Below, piece after piece: positions 23,366-32,539 of a stretch of DNA of 64,000 nt. Within the stretch, counting starts at the first letter, position 1, and each line of letters begins with the position of its first letter. The stretch lies in contig NZ_JAGOPN010000001.1 of assembly GCF_017991995.1 (NCBI RefSeq), forward strand, positions 62,001-126,000, given 5' to 3'. Position numbers and translations under genes: made by a program. This DNA is from Pseudacidovorax sp. (lineage in GTDB: Bacteria > Pseudomonadota > Gammaproteobacteria > Burkholderiales > Burkholderiaceae_C). The notes under the pieces were generated by a model. That model searched no databases. It was not told where the DNA came from and saw only the letters and a program-made list of their open reading frames with translations.

Positions 23366-24697
23366 CTATTTGATCGCGCCAGCGTTGCGTTCGAAGGTCA
23401 CCATCGTCGCGCGGAGCTGGCCCGACGCGTCGGGCTCGTCGACCTGCACGTAGTTCAGTGAATATGGAAACTTACTCTCGTCGCGCAAGTCATCCAGCGT
23501 GAGCTCGCCGGCGTTCGTCACCTCTGCGTAGCGCGTCCAACTCCCCGGATTGAAGTACGTGACCTTGTGGGTCGCGATATGTTCGTCCGGTATGTGAGTG
23601 TGGCCCATCACCACGATTTGTGTGGCTTCCACCTTCGACGCTCGATTTCTGGCGGTCACCCGCAGCGAGTCCCTTCCGAACGCGGAGCTCCCCACGATCG
23701 TTCCGAGCGAGTTCTGTGTGTCGCCGGTGCTGAGGACGACCGACTTAGGCAGTTGGTCCCAGGCGGCCAGCGAAGAGATGTCGGGCCAGTGCAGCAGCAG
23801 GAACTCCGACAAGGTCTCTTCCGAGCGGAGTTGGCGCCGCAGGACTTCAATGGGCACGGCTGCGACTCTCGCGAGATCCTCGGCAACGCGATCATCTCGC
23901 TGGACCAAGTCGAGCAACTGCTTCCCGAGCAGACCGTTTGCTTGCGCGGGTTCGATTGACATTGCGACAGGGTATCTGGCCGCGAAGCGCAAGAAGGCCC
24001 AGACGACCACCAAAAGCCCCTTTTTATCGTTCTTGGCCAGAATCTCGGCCAGCCGTTGCACGGGGTAGATGTTGTCTGCGAACGGATACGCCTTTTCAAG
24101 GAAGTTGACGAACTTCACCATGAACAGGGTGCCGACGCACATCTCGAGCCTGGGCTCGGCCTCGCCGTCGATGAACGGTTCGTCCCAACGCTTGAAGGTG
24201 TTGACCGGGTCAGGGATGTGGCCATGAGCGATCTGAAGTTTTGCGTCGTAGCGCTCGACCCACTCGCTGCCGAATTCAAACCCCAGGTCGGGATGGATGG
24301 CTTGCGACAATTCGCTGCGAACTGAGTCCCAGTACAGATCGACGTCGTGGTTGCCGGCCGCCACCGTGACCAGATTGCCGAGGGTCATGAACTTCGAGAG
24401 CGCGGCGAAGATTCCGGGATGACCAGCCAGGATCGCGCGCAGTTTCAGGATCGACTCGCTTTCGGAGCACCATGACTTTGCATCGCGACCGCGATAAGCG
24501 TCCTGCAAGGTCTGTGCGAATTCAAGGAAATCGCCGTTGATGTACAGCTCGATGTCGCCGGCTTGACCTTGCGGTCGCTGCGCGAGTTCATTGACGAGCC
24601 GCTCGAGCTGTTGGCCTTGATAAACGTGGTCGTCACCCGGGTCGGAGGCGCCGCCGCCGATGTGCAGATCACTGATGATGATCGTTTGCTTCTTCAT
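23366..24697 (-). CDS. Metallophosphoesterase (calcineurin-like) partner of CHAT protein
   Basis: A 443-residue two-metal phosphoesterase. The metal-ligand motifs are IISDLHIGGG (D-x-H) at the N-terminus, LYINGDFLEF (GD), VAAGNHDVDLYWD (GNHD), IAHGHIPD, and near the C-terminus VMGHTHIPDEH (GHTH). No signal peptide or membrane segment is seen. The ATG at 24697 has AGGAGAG upstream and lies 16 bases after the stop of the CHAT gene, so the two form an operon. Substrate (nucleotide, nucleic acid or phosphoprotein) is unknown; a role within the CHAT module is inferred from linkage. Confidence 0.82.
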   Translation of the reverse strand: MKKQTIIISDLHIGGGASDPGDDHVYQGQQLERLVNELAQRPQGQAGDIELYINGDFLEFAQTLQDAYRGRDAKSWCSESESILKLRAILAGHPGIFAALSKFMTLGNLVTVAAGNHDVDLYWDSVRSELSQAIHPDLGFEFGSEWVERYDAKLQIAHGHIPDPVNTFKRWDEPFIDGEAEPRLEMCVGTLFMVKFVNFLEKAYPFADNIYPVQRLAEILAKNDKKGLLVVVWAFLRFAARYPVAMSIEPAQANGLLGKQLLDLVQRDDRVAEDLARVAAVPIEVLRRQLRSEETLSEFLLLHWPDISSLAAWDQLPKSVVLSTGDTQNSLGTIVGSSAFGRDSLRVTARNRASKVEATQIVVMGHTHIPDEHIATHKVTYFNPGSWTRYAEVTNAGELTLDDLRDESKFPYSLNYVQVDEPDASGQLRATMVTFERNAGAIK

Positions 24698-24713
24698 CTG
24701 CTCTCCTGGCAAT

Positions 24714-26753
24714 CTAGCGATCGAGCTGACACTGCACGCTGTAGAAGAGCGGCGAGAAGTTCCCTCGTGCAGCCTTGGCGTTTCGGAGCACGCGCACCTT
24801 CTCGGACAGCGGGGGGCCTTCCAGCAGACAGGCTTCAACGAGCTCTGCGCCGAACTTCGCGCCGAACTGGATCGGCACATAGAAGGTCGCCGCAATCACG
24901 CCGAGCGCACCTTGCTCCCTGAACGCCTTCAAAAAGCCGGTGAACATCAACGGCGAGGTCGATCCCGCGAGGCAAGCATTCAGGATGACGACCGGCGCAT
25001 TAGCGAACTGTGTATCTCTTGCAGCATCCCTCGGTCTGGCGAAGCAGTCGTAGTCCAACTGCAGAGCCTCGGCCTGTCCTTGGCTCGGGACGGCGGCTGA
25101 GCCGTGGCAATACACGTAGATGACGCTGGCGGTGCTATTGCCGGCGAGCAAGGTTTCTTTCATCGCGACGCAGTCGTCCGTCACGCTGCACTGGATGCCT
25201 TCCTTTTGCAGTCTTCGCGCAAACGATTGATGGATTGCCATCGGGTCGGGCTTCTGTTCAGACGTGATCGTCGAGTTCAGGTTGAATGAGACCTCAGGCT
25301 CCGCTCGCCAATGGCGTGCGCGCATCTCGCGATAGTTGCCCGGTCCACTTTGCAGCATTTCCACCGCGTAGCGCAGCCCCCAAAACAAGTCAGGCGCCGC
25401 GGGGTTAGCCTTCTTCACGGTCTCCGCAGCGTTCTTGCTGAACCGCCGCGGGTAGAGTATCTCGACGGGCAGCGACAGGCCCGATGTTGCAATCGTCAGC
25501 CGTGTCCCCGTGGGTTGGGTGTCGATGTACTCCAGAATGTTCCGACACGGCTCGAAGTTGGCGATGGCTTGATACAGTAGCGATCCGGCGCTTGCGACAC
25601 GTTCACAGCAATCAAGCAAGTCGCGGTCCTCGCGCCAGTTATCGCGCCCAGGCTCGGGCGTGGTCCAAGCCGCCGTGTTGTAGTAGTCCGTGCCGAGCTC
25701 GTTGCGAACCTCGTCTAGCAATGTTTGAACGATCACGGTGCTGAGCTCACGGACCTTCGCAGTCAACAGGGAGTCGACCGTGCCGCCGGTGTTCTTAACC
25801 AGCGTCATCGAAAGACCGTCATCGCCGACCGACATGCTCAGCAAGAGACCGCTACTCGGGTTGGCCTTCGCCGGGGCGTCGAGGTCAAGAATCAATGGCC
25901 TGTGTGGCACCGACCCGCTGCTTCGATCGGGTTGTTCGATGCCTGGCGCGCTGACGGCTATCGATAGCGGCACGGCATAGAGCAGCTTGCCGGCCGCATA
26001 CAGATCAAGCCGAAAGTCGAGCACGGCAGCGCTGTCGTCCATGACGACGAAATCGAAACCGACTTCCTTGACCAGCGCGGCGGACTGGAACTTGGCAAAG
26101 ACAACTTGTTCGCTGACCAGCTTCACACCGTCCGGCACAGTGAGCAAGACCGTGAGGGTGCCGTCGGCCAGCGCGACGGCTTTTAGCTTGCTTCCGGTGG
26201 CTGTCGCGTGATCCTTCGGGTTGGCTAGGTCGGAGACGGTGAGTCGTGTTGCGGCATTGCGTCGCAACGCACCGTTGTCGTAGCCGTCTCCCTCGAATCG
26301 GAAATGCAAGCTGTAGTCGCGATCGTTAGGATTGGAGTCCTTGTCGCTTGTGAATCCACCGCCATCGCTCTCCCGATTCATCTTGATGTCGGGGCCAAGG
26401 TTTTCGGGGCGGACAAGTTTCGGCAGATCAATTCCGAGCGAGATATCGGAGCGTTCGATCGACTCGGAGCCATCGCGTAGCGCTCCTTTGGCGCCGGGTT
26501 TGATCGGGCCGTCCCCGGACAAGATGATCGCGCTTCGTCCCCCCCCAGTCTCCGAGCGAGACATCATGACGACATCGTCCTCGTCGACCTCTACTTTCCT
26601 ACGAGCGATGACAACTTTGCGGCGGGACGTGCTGCGTCGACCCTTGAAGAGGAGCCAGGGGACGAGCGCCGCGCACGCTCCGATGGCGGCGGCCAAGAAG
26701 ATCGGCCAGTGCGTCGCCAGAAAGCCGAGCAATGTTGCAAGTTGGGGCGACAT
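24714..26753 (-). CDS. Membrane-anchored CHAT-domain protease
   Basis: A 679-residue protein with an N-terminal transmembrane helix (WPIFLAAAIGACAALVPWLL), a basic stop-transfer segment, a long linker, a probable beta-rich middle domain (about 140-290), and a C-terminal CHAT (caspase HetF-associated with TPRs) domain. The likely catalytic dyad is His in VIYVYCHGSA (about 550) and Cys in VVILNACLAGST (about 594). CHAT proteases act as effectors in several bacterial immune systems. It is the first gene of an operon with the metallophosphoesterase and divergent from the 27.2-31.4 kb pair. Partner and substrate are not known. Confidence 0.82.
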   Translation of the reverse strand: MSPQLATLLGFLATHWPIFLAAAIGACAALVPWLLFKGRRSTSRRKVVIARRKVEVDEDDVVMMSRSETGGGRSAIILSGDGPIKPGAKGALRDGSESIERSDISLGIDLPKLVRPENLGPDIKMNRESDGGGFTSDKDSNPNDRDYSLHFRFEGDGYDNGALRRNAATRLTVSDLANPKDHATATGSKLKAVALADGTLTVLLTVPDGVKLVSEQVVFAKFQSAALVKEVGFDFVVMDDSAAVLDFRLDLYAAGKLLYAVPLSIAVSAPGIEQPDRSSGSVPHRPLILDLDAPAKANPSSGLLLSMSVGDDGLSMTLVKNTGGTVDSLLTAKVRELSTVIVQTLLDEVRNELGTDYYNTAAWTTPEPGRDNWREDRDLLDCCERVASAGSLLYQAIANFEPCRNILEYIDTQPTGTRLTIATSGLSLPVEILYPRRFSKNAAETVKKANPAAPDLFWGLRYAVEMLQSGPGNYREMRARHWRAEPEVSFNLNSTITSEQKPDPMAIHQSFARRLQKEGIQCSVTDDCVAMKETLLAGNSTASVIYVYCHGSAAVPSQGQAEALQLDYDCFARPRDAARDTQFANAPVVILNACLAGSTSPLMFTGFLKAFREQGALGVIAATFYVPIQFGAKFGAELVEACLLEGPPLSEKVRVLRNAKAARGNFSPLFYSVQCQLDR

Positions 26754-27159
26754 TTTGATCAGCGACCGACGCCAAGGTTACGACGTCGCCTCCATTTTTG
26801 TTGGGGACAGAGCAACTGGGCCCGGTGTGGGTCTCGCATTCGCGCTGCGAACGGGCTCTCGGACGCGCAGAGTGTGCAGGCGCCGTGCGTCAACGGCAAG
26901 CCCAAGTTTCTTGGCCTCGCGCATCGCGCGTGAGCTGCCGGCGTTGTTCAATTTGCTCGAAGCGCTGCTGCCGCCCGCGGTCGGAACGTGCGGGTCAGTT
27001 GGCGGAGACCGGGCGCCAAACGTGCAGTCATCCAAATGATGGAGGCGAAGCAGCAGCCGATACCCTATGTTATCTGGGCATTTTGACTGCGCCGCATTGA
27101 CCAGCTCGATGCCGCGTACCGCACAAGCGGCGGGCTTCTAGCTGGATTGGAAGGTGCGT
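26754..27159. promoter_or_regulatory. Divergent intergenic region between the two halves of the CHAT module
   Basis: 406 bases separating the start codons of the CHAT gene (minus) and the large secreted-protein gene (plus). It probably contains both promoters. A long minus-strand open frame runs through it (stop at 26778) but has no good start codon or homology, so it is not called as a gene. Confidence 0.35.
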
Positions 27160-30100
27160 ATGCGCGTCGTGGCATTCCTCATGGTCTTGGCGGCTTGGAA
27201 CTGCGCAGTCGCGCAACAGGCATCCTCCGAATGCGCGCCCCCTGTGGCACAGCCGGCCGTCGCTTCCGCTGCGCCGTGCCCAGCAGACGACACAGGGTGC
27301 GCAGATTGGCGACGCTTTCGAGCGCAGCATCCGTTTCCTTACCAGTCCATCGCCTTGTCTGTGTCGTCAGATTCGTCGCGCGCCACAGTCGTCGTGTCAG
27401 AGCCGCCTCCGTTGGCGGAGCGGGCACGCTATGCTGAGCTCTTCAGAGCCGCCTTCCAAGTGCCGACGGAGGCCATTCGCAGAATGCGGTATCAGGTGGG
27501 CGTGGACGGCTGGCTCGAGGATTGGGTGATCTCGCTTCCGCTGTCCGGCCGAGACACCTTGTCGTTGCCGGGTCCGGACGCCAATCCCATCGTGGTTCCG
27601 ATTGAATTGGCAAGCAAGCTCGAGTTTATCGGCGCCACGTTGTTCGGGACTCGTATTGGCTTCTACGTTGAGGCGATCGGCCCGGCGTCCTTGCCTCAGC
27701 TGCCGGTCGGTGCGTTGCCAAACCTTCAGGTCACGGCGGGCGACTTGAGTCGACTGTCCCAAGAGAAGCGGCCCGGTTGGAATGATCTGACGCCCGGCGC
27801 GAGCGGTCAGAAGACGTTTGGCGAAGCGAGCGCATTTGAGCTGCCCTCAACGCTGGTCAATCCAAATTCGGGCATCGTGATGTTGGTGATCCCCCCGGGC
27901 ACTCGGCTAACCGACGTGCGCGCCGAGTTCCGCAAGTTCGCGGTGGCCAGTGATTACCTGGTCGGCGCGTTGAAGCCCAAGCGAGGTGGGCTGCTGATGT
28001 TCGGGCGAAGCCGCTCGGAGTCGTTAGCCGTCCTGCCGCCACTGCGGTTTGAGACGCTCCAGTCGCTGGCGGAGAGTCTGGGACAGCCGCTGGGGCAAAG
28101 CTACGAGCGCCAGCGGATCTTCGCCGGCAAGATCGGCAGCGGCGCGTACGAGGGGTGGGATTGGGCGCCGATTTACTTGTCCAAGCAGCTGCAGGACAGC
28201 GAATTTGGAACGCTGTTGAACATCGCAGATCAGCAACTGAAGTCGTGGTCGGAATGCTCGCGCGTGCACTACGCCGGCTTCGAATACCCGTCGCCGAGCG
28301 AGTTTCCGTTTGGCAAGCTGCCCGCGTCGACCTGGGTTATGCAAAGAGCACTGTCGACAAGTCTGATTTTTAACTGGAACACAAATGGCTTTGCAGCCGT
28401 CAGCGACTCACCGCAGGGCAGAGTCGTCTCGTCGGTGGGCACCACGGCGTTGCCGGTGTCGTACATCGTTCCGGATGACTCGCAGTCCAAGGCAGTTCGG
28501 ATGCGACTGCAGGCGAGGCAAGATCGCGACAAGACCGTCAAGTCGCCGATTGACGTGGCGACCAGCGCCAGTAACGTGGGGAGCCAATACTTCGCGACTC
28601 GTGGAGATCCGATCCTCGCGCGCGTTGCGCAAAACGTTTTCCTGTATCAGATTCTGGGCGAAGCCAAGCCGTTCGCGGCGGTCGGTGCAGGAGCCGCTGC
28701 AGTCGCCAAGGCCGTCGACCGCTCGGACATCGTGTCCAAGCTGCTCGTGACCGAGACGACCCCATGGCTGACGGCGATGCTAGGGTCGCCCAACGGTGTC
28801 AAGGTCGCGCTGGCGGAGGGCGCGCCGGCAACCGATTTGCACACGGCGATGCAGCGTGCGGGGGTCACGGCGGCGCAGCTGTCTGAGTTGCTCGCGACGC
28901 CTCAGTACCAAGCACAGCGCATGCTCACCATCAAGTCCGATGTTGATCTGAAGATTGCGTCCTTCTCGCAATTTGAAGAACGTTGGAATGTGGCGGTGTC
29001 CGAGCTGAAAGAAGCATATGCACGATCTGAAGCTGCGTTCAGAACTCATTGCGCGTCGTTTAGTGGCAGCGTATCTACGGTCAAGGAAAAAGGAACCACC
29101 TTTCTTCGCTGCGATTGGAGAGCACCGGTTGGTGCCTCAGAGCCTCCATTCGTCGATCCGGCTGCCAAGCGAATTGCGGAGTTGAAGGACGAACTCGAAG
29201 CCATCAAGCGTGAGTCTGTGGCCGTTGAATCCGACGTCGAGGCCAAAAGCGCTTCGCTGACGACGCTCGCGGCCCAGAACAAGCTCGCCGAAGCGGTTGG
29301 GGCAGAGCTTCGCAGTCGTGCCACCGACACGAAGGACTTGGATGCTGTATTTCTGAAGATTCTGGCGGCGACCGCGCAAGCGGAGAGTCGCGGGTCGATC
29401 CAGACCCCGAGCGTAGTGCTGTCGCAAAACGTCGCCGAGACGGACTCGGTCGGCGGACACAACATCGATGGTCTGCCTTGGGATGTTCAAGCCGCTGCGA
29501 CCAAGGCGGGAAGCGGTCTGCGTTGGATCGGCGGGCGGCCAACGGTCGCGGTGTCCAAGGAGCAAGCCGGGAACAGTGCGGCCGTCGCGCGGTCGCTGGT
29601 CACTAAGGAGGCTCCGGCGCAGGCCGTCGAACGGCCGATGCTCGAGGCATTGAAGCTCTCCGAAGCGCCCCCGACCAGCTTTGTGGATGCATTGGCCAAA
29701 GCCGGCGATCTGCCTGTCCCGGATGCGAGCCTGATGGAGAGGGCGGCGCTTTGCCGGTGCGACGTCTACGTCGAACGATCCGATACCAACGTGACGTTCG
29801 TCGTCGACATGAAGCCGCCACCGAAGGCGCGAGCCATTCTGGGCGATTCGGGTGTGCGCGACGATCTCGCCGGCGCAGCCCGCGGCAGGAACGTCCTCTT
29901 TGCCGGGTTCCCGGTTGAGCGCGCGGTGTCTATCGCCGAGGGGGCGGAAGTGATGAGCAGGTCCTTACCCACACGCGCGCAGTCGTTCGAAGACTCAATC
30001 TCGACTGCACGCAAGTACTTTGCGGGCGGCATGGAGGCACTTCGCGAGATGTTCAGCCTTCGGACGAAGAGCGGCAAGGTCGTTCATTTGTCCACTGACG

Positions 30101-30516
30101 TTGGCCGATCTGTCGATGGTGTGATCGATCGCGGGCGGCTCGTCGCGACACTGGCGGAGCGACCTACATGGGCGGAGGCGAAAGTGCTCGGTAACAAGCC
30201 GACCGCAGAGAGCGGCCATTTGGTCGAGGTGCGCTACGGTCGAGACCAAGGAGTCAAGATTTCTGTTCGCAACAAGGATGGGTTACCGGTGAGCACGGAC
30301 CCGACCGCTGCCGTCGCTTCATCAAAAGCCGCGCTTGCCTCTGCGGAACGTGATCAGACTGACGTTCAAGAAGCGATCACGCGCGTGGCCGAACGGCTGT
30401 ACCGCGACAACAAGAGCGCCCGCTTCGTCGACGCCTTCCTCGAAGGGGTGGGCAAGAGTGCATTCCGCTTCGACCTGCAAAAGGGCCAGGTCACGTTGGT
30501 CGCGGCCGGTGAATGA
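27160..30516 (+). CDS. Large secreted/periplasmic protein of unknown function
   Basis: A 1118-residue protein I do not recognise. It starts with a Sec signal peptide (MRVVAFLMVLAAWNCAVAQQ; cleavage likely after AVA), so it is probably periplasmic or exported. It has no transmembrane helix after the signal. A coiled-coil segment rich in Glu/Lys/Ala occurs at about residues 675-735. Cys are few. Start: the ATG at 27160 with GGAAGG upstream; a GTG two codons earlier is possible. Its stop overlaps the start of the CHAT-like gene (GTGAATGA), implying tight coupling. It lies divergent from the CHAT/metallophosphoesterase operon. Confidence 0.7.
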   Translation: MRVVAFLMVLAAWNCAVAQQASSECAPPVAQPAVASAAPCPADDTGCADWRRFRAQHPFPYQSIALSVSSDSSRATVVVSEPPPLAERARYAELFRAAFQVPTEAIRRMRYQVGVDGWLEDWVISLPLSGRDTLSLPGPDANPIVVPIELASKLEFIGATLFGTRIGFYVEAIGPASLPQLPVGALPNLQVTAGDLSRLSQEKRPGWNDLTPGASGQKTFGEASAFELPSTLVNPNSGIVMLVIPPGTRLTDVRAEFRKFAVASDYLVGALKPKRGGLLMFGRSRSESLAVLPPLRFETLQSLAESLGQPLGQSYERQRIFAGKIGSGAYEGWDWAPIYLSKQLQDSEFGTLLNIADQQLKSWSECSRVHYAGFEYPSPSEFPFGKLPASTWVMQRALSTSLIFNWNTNGFAAVSDSPQGRVVSSVGTTALPVSYIVPDDSQSKAVRMRLQARQDRDKTVKSPIDVATSASNVGSQYFATRGDPILARVAQNVFLYQILGEAKPFAAVGAGAAAVAKAVDRSDIVSKLLVTETTPWLTAMLGSPNGVKVALAEGAPATDLHTAMQRAGVTAAQLSELLATPQYQAQRMLTIKSDVDLKIASFSQFEERWNVAVSELKEAYARSEAAFRTHCASFSGSVSTVKEKGTTFLRCDWRAPVGASEPPFVDPAAKRIAELKDELEAIKRESVAVESDVEAKSASLTTLAAQNKLAEAVGAELRSRATDTKDLDAVFLKILAATAQAESRGSIQTPSVVLSQNVAETDSVGGHNIDGLPWDVQAAATKAGSGLRWIGGRPTVAVSKEQAGNSAAVARSLVTKEAPAQAVERPMLEALKLSEAPPTSFVDALAKAGDLPVPDASLMERAALCRCDVYVERSDTNVTFVVDMKPPPKARAILGDSGVRDDLAGAARGRNVLFAGFPVERAVSIAEGAEVMSRSLPTRAQSFEDSISTARKYFAGGMEALREMFSLRTKSGKVVHLSTDVGRSVDGVIDRGRLVATLAERPTWAEAKVLGNKPTAESGHLVEVRYGRDQGVKISVRNKDGLPVSTDPTAAVASSKAALASAERDQTDVQEAITRVAERLYRDNKSARFVDAFLEGVGKSAFRFDLQKGQVTLVAAGE

Positions 30517-31426
30517 CGAGTCCGACTCGCCGGAGAAGGTGGCGCTGGTCATCGGGATTCCAATCTCGATCGAGGAGTGCGCGCTGCGGCTCCGCTCGCC
30601 GGTACCTTGGGAGTATGGCGAGAGAACGCGCGAGAGAGACCGGGCCCAGCTCGGAAAATTCTCGGCGCTGTATGAAGTCGTCGGAGAAGCAGCTGCTGAT
30701 TTGTTCGCGACCGCGAGTGCGGCCAAGGCAACGATTTATCGGTGCGCGACGTTTGCGGATCTGAAGGCCGCACTCTCGTCGCACGACGCAGTCATTGTCT
30801 TGGCCCATTGGCGCGGCAGCAGTGTCTCGAGCTTGGACTTGCTGCCAGGCTGGAACGACCGGTTTCAGGCGCTGCTGAAGTGGTCGGGGCCGAGGTCCGA
30901 CGCGTTTCGAAGTGTGCGCGACGGTTGGAGCGGCAGCTCGGCCGAGAGCTTTTGCGAGTCACTGAATCGTGCGATCAATGGAGGCGCGTTTCGGGCGTGC
31001 TTTCCGTCAGGCGCAGCGCAACTGGACATGTCGCCGCTGCTCGGGGCCGCGATGTCTCGAGACATCGTGGATCAGGCCTTTGATCCTCATCTTCGCAAGG
31101 GCAATGCGCTCGAACTGTTCGATGGCATGTGGAGCGGGCAAGCGATCGTTGGCGCGATCCCGCGCGACTTCCGAGGAACGTTGGACCTTTCGTGCTGCAC
31201 GTCGTCTGTGCTGGCGACAAACTTGCGAGTGGCGTACGGGGACGCGTTGACGGTGATCAGCAACGACGAATCGATCCCACCGGACTATCAGATGCGAGTG
31301 ATTGAAGGTGGATTGTGGCTCTTGAATAGGCGTCGACCAGCGGGCGACTATGCATCTGCACGGCGCGAGGTGAGCAAAGGGCTTGGGGACTGGCGCGCCG
31401 GCTCGTATCGGTCCGGATACTTGTAG
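30509..31426 (+). CDS. Putative divergent CHAT/caspase-like cysteine peptidase
   Basis: A 305-residue protein from a GTG that overlaps the upstream stop by 8 bases; no ATG start fits better. AVIVLAHWRG (His about residue 100, after a hydrophobic strand) and GTLDLSCCTSS (Cys about 229-230) resemble the His and Cys motifs of CHAT peptidases ('HG' and 'LxAC'), and the N-terminal VALVIGIP and C-terminal LWLLNRRRPAGDY fit an alpha/beta peptidase fold. This is my reading of motif spacing, not a clear family match. Encoded with the secreted 1118-residue protein. Confidence 0.5.
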   Translation: MNDESDSPEKVALVIGIPISIEECALRLRSPVPWEYGERTRERDRAQLGKFSALYEVVGEAAADLFATASAAKATIYRCATFADLKAALSSHDAVIVLAHWRGSSVSSLDLLPGWNDRFQALLKWSGPRSDAFRSVRDGWSGSSAESFCESLNRAINGGAFRACFPSGAAQLDMSPLLGAAMSRDIVDQAFDPHLRKGNALELFDGMWSGQAIVGAIPRDFRGTLDLSCCTSSVLATNLRVAYGDALTVISNDESIPPDYQMRVIEGGLWLLNRRRPAGDYASARREVSKGLGDWRAGSYRSGYL

Positions 31427-31588
31427 CGTTCGCTCTCCGTGCGGTTTCGTTTGCGACCCCACTATCGAGCCGAGGGTGCGACGCATAAAGACCACATCAC
31501 CAAAGCGATGGAGGCCGGGGGCGATCGCCATCGGGCCACACCGGTGAACCATGTTGCGTTTGGCGCAGTTTGCGCCAGCTGAGACTAA

Positions 31589-31903
31589 ATGCAGGAAGAG
31601 ATCAAGACCATCAAGGAAGGCGTGGGAGTCGTCGCCGAGATCACCAAGATCGCGGGCAACTACCCTCAAGTGAAAGAGGCCACGAAGAACCTTGGACAGA
31701 CTGCTATCACGATCACCAAGCCGATCAACAACGCGCTGATGCCCCTCGCAGCCGTGAACTTTGCGTTCGACAAGACGCGGACCGACTTTTCGGGTGTGTT
31801 TAAGCGCGACCTGCTTAATCGGACCAATCTCAGCCGAGGACTTGTCTCATGCGCGGCCACCCTGCAGAGCAGTTTGCCCACGCGCACCGCGGCGAGTAAC
31901 TAA
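31589..31903 (+). pseudogene. Truncated DUF4393 (Abi-alpha-like) gene
   Basis: A 104-residue frame whose first ~65 residues (VVAEITKIAGNYPQVKEATK, then NNALMPLAAVNFAFDKTR) resemble the N-terminus of DUF4393 proteins, which are usually about 230-270 residues and linked to abortive infection. After residue ~70 the similarity stops and the frame ends early, so the gene seems truncated. No strong ribosome site. Sits in a remnant-rich stretch between two conflict modules. Confidence 0.5.
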
Positions 31904-32539
31904 ATCGGCAGCTGTTTCACTAGCACCATGCCGCAGCTTGTTGCGCAGACCACGTGCCAGACAAGGCTTGTTGCTGGCGCTGAGCCAATCCGAAGTCCGA
32001 TCGTTGTGGCGAATCATCAGCAGGCCGTCTCTGGCAGGGCGGCGGCGAAGGACCGCAACCGCTGCATTTTCTATCGCTGGGTCGAATTAGCGCGTCCATG
32101 GCGGTGATCCGATTTTGAGCGGTCCTTGGAAGGGAACGGGCGAAGGTCTGCAACCGCTGCATAGCTGCCCGAGCGGTGCCGACGGGCAGCTTGAGACTGA
32201 TTGCCGAAGTTCACGAGCGCCTGCTTTAGGGCGGAGCGCTTCTGGTCCGGGTGTCCAGCGGACTCCGTACGGCGCCACCGTCCAAATTGAGGACGCGGGT
32301 GTAGCTCATGGTCGCTGTCGCACCTGTGTGCTCCCGAAGCTTCTGCCCCGTGCGGATGTCGCTTTCCCACTGCAGTCGGCGAGGGCTAACAATGGCGCGA
32401 CTCGACGAACGTACGGCGCTCGCGCGCATCCGTGTTACAAACTTTCAACGGGTATGCTAACCCTCGTGTACAGCGACGCTCGACCTTGGTGGGCGCGCTT
32501 CGGGGCGACGCCGTGATCTAGAACATAGGAGGAGAGACG
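31904..32539. other. Remnant-rich intergenic region upstream of the GTPase operon
   Basis: No supportable gene. The phrase 'GCAACCGCTGCAT' occurs twice (near 32052 and 32149), the second followed by a palindrome (32163-32191) that recurs at 39337. The last 100 bases probably hold the promoter of the GTPase operon. Confidence 0.45.
32163..32191 (+). repeat. 29-bp palindromic repeat, copy 1 (upstream of GTPase-caspase operon)
   Basis: AGCTGCCCG and CGGGCAGCT form 9-bp perfect arms around an 11-base loop. The same arms, loop length and similar flanks (CGCTGC before; AGAC-GA after) occur at 39337-39365, on the other side of the five-gene operon, in the same orientation. Confidence 0.7.

Noticed and set aside
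26778-27035. Minus-strand frame just upstream of the CHAT gene
   Set aside because: Open for a long way and codon use is not impossible, but there is no ATG/GTG start with a ribosome site and no recognisable domain.
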